Shown here: positions 63,803-64,000 of the stretch, piece after piece
Numbering within the stretch: the first letter of the stretch is position 1
Layout: the number at the start of each line of letters is the position of its first letter
NCBI GenBank assembly: GCA_963070105.1
Contig: OY718803.1
Location: 5,314,507-5,378,506, forward strand
Source: Litomosoides sigmodontis
Taxonomy: Eukaryota > Nematoda > Chromadorea > Rhabditida > Onchocercidae
Length of the DNA stretch: 64,000 nt
Direction of reading: 5' to 3'
Translations under genes and position numbers: made by a program
The notes under the pieces: model-generated
Database searches by the model: none
What the model was told of the DNA's origin: nothing
Seen by the model: the letters and a program-made list of their open reading frames with translations, nothing else

Positions 63803-64000
63803 GCAAGTATGCAGTTTTTAGACTGTTTGGTCACTCAGCGAGTACGCTGCTCGTATATGTAAGTGCACTTGTGTTTGTTATAGGGTGGTATTTTTAATAT
63901 TCTGTCAAATTTCTACTCCAACTGATGCATTTTTTGATCGGAATCATCAAATAGAAAGTATAACTTATTCGTTGTATATAACTTGTTTGTGTGAATTTAG
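63803..64000 (+). other. Unresolved continuation of the Argonaute gene
   Basis: Probably intron plus the next exon. An acceptor, TGTTATAG, ends at 63883, but the frame after it in the expected phase meets a stop within about 15 codons, so the exon cannot be modelled before the window ends. Confidence 0.35.

Overview
The window is nuclear DNA of a nematode, most likely a filarial (spirurid) worm. It is AT-rich and its genes have many short GT-AG introns. Several ATGs lie within a few bases of a perfect 3' splice acceptor, as expected for spliced-leader trans-splicing. A levamisole-type acetylcholine receptor subunit is present, and a decayed block of bacterial (probably Wolbachia) genes sits between animal genes. 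All gene models were read by eye: exon joins follow GT-AG signals, phase agreement and remembered family sequence.

Layout from left to right: non-coding DNA; macoilin (maco-1, +, 3535-9295); WDR18 (-, 10553-13201); mitochondrial ribosomal protein S33 (+, 13847-14950); an intronless Josephin deubiquitinase (+, 15830-16372); an RNF145-type membrane RING ligase (+, 17414-20599); mitochondrial ribosomal protein L19 (+, 21400-23269); a KLHL20 Cullin-3 adaptor (+, 24708-27836); HYPK (-, 28379-29106), with a small unrecognised membrane protein starting 195 bp away in the opposite direction (+, 29302-30214). Next come two pyruvate kinase genes arranged head to head (-, 32752-37109 and +, 43244-46487), with an unrecognised membrane-protein candidate between them (40610-42156). 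The bacterial relics (ribF, glutaredoxin and two unknown ORFs, all broken) lie at 47108-48757. They are followed by about 5 kb without a recognisable gene, a UNC-29-like nicotinic receptor subunit (+, 54011-57726), a two-repeat protein with a TATA box (-, 58948-60590), and the 5' end of an Argonaute gene (+, 62266 to the window edge).

The genes are mostly housekeeping and do not form one pathway. Functional themes are ribosome biogenesis and mitochondrial translation (WDR18, mS33, mL19), ubiquitin control (Josephin, RNF145, KLHL20), co-translational N-acetylation (HYPK), glycolysis (two pyruvate kinases), neuromuscular signalling (macoilin, UNC-29) and small-RNA silencing (Argonaute).

The strongest points for follow-up are the bacterial insertion, the linked pyruvate kinase pair (eleven exons of identical length, but one copy altered at two effector-loop arginines), and the unrecognised small genes at 29.3, 40.6 and 58.9 kb.
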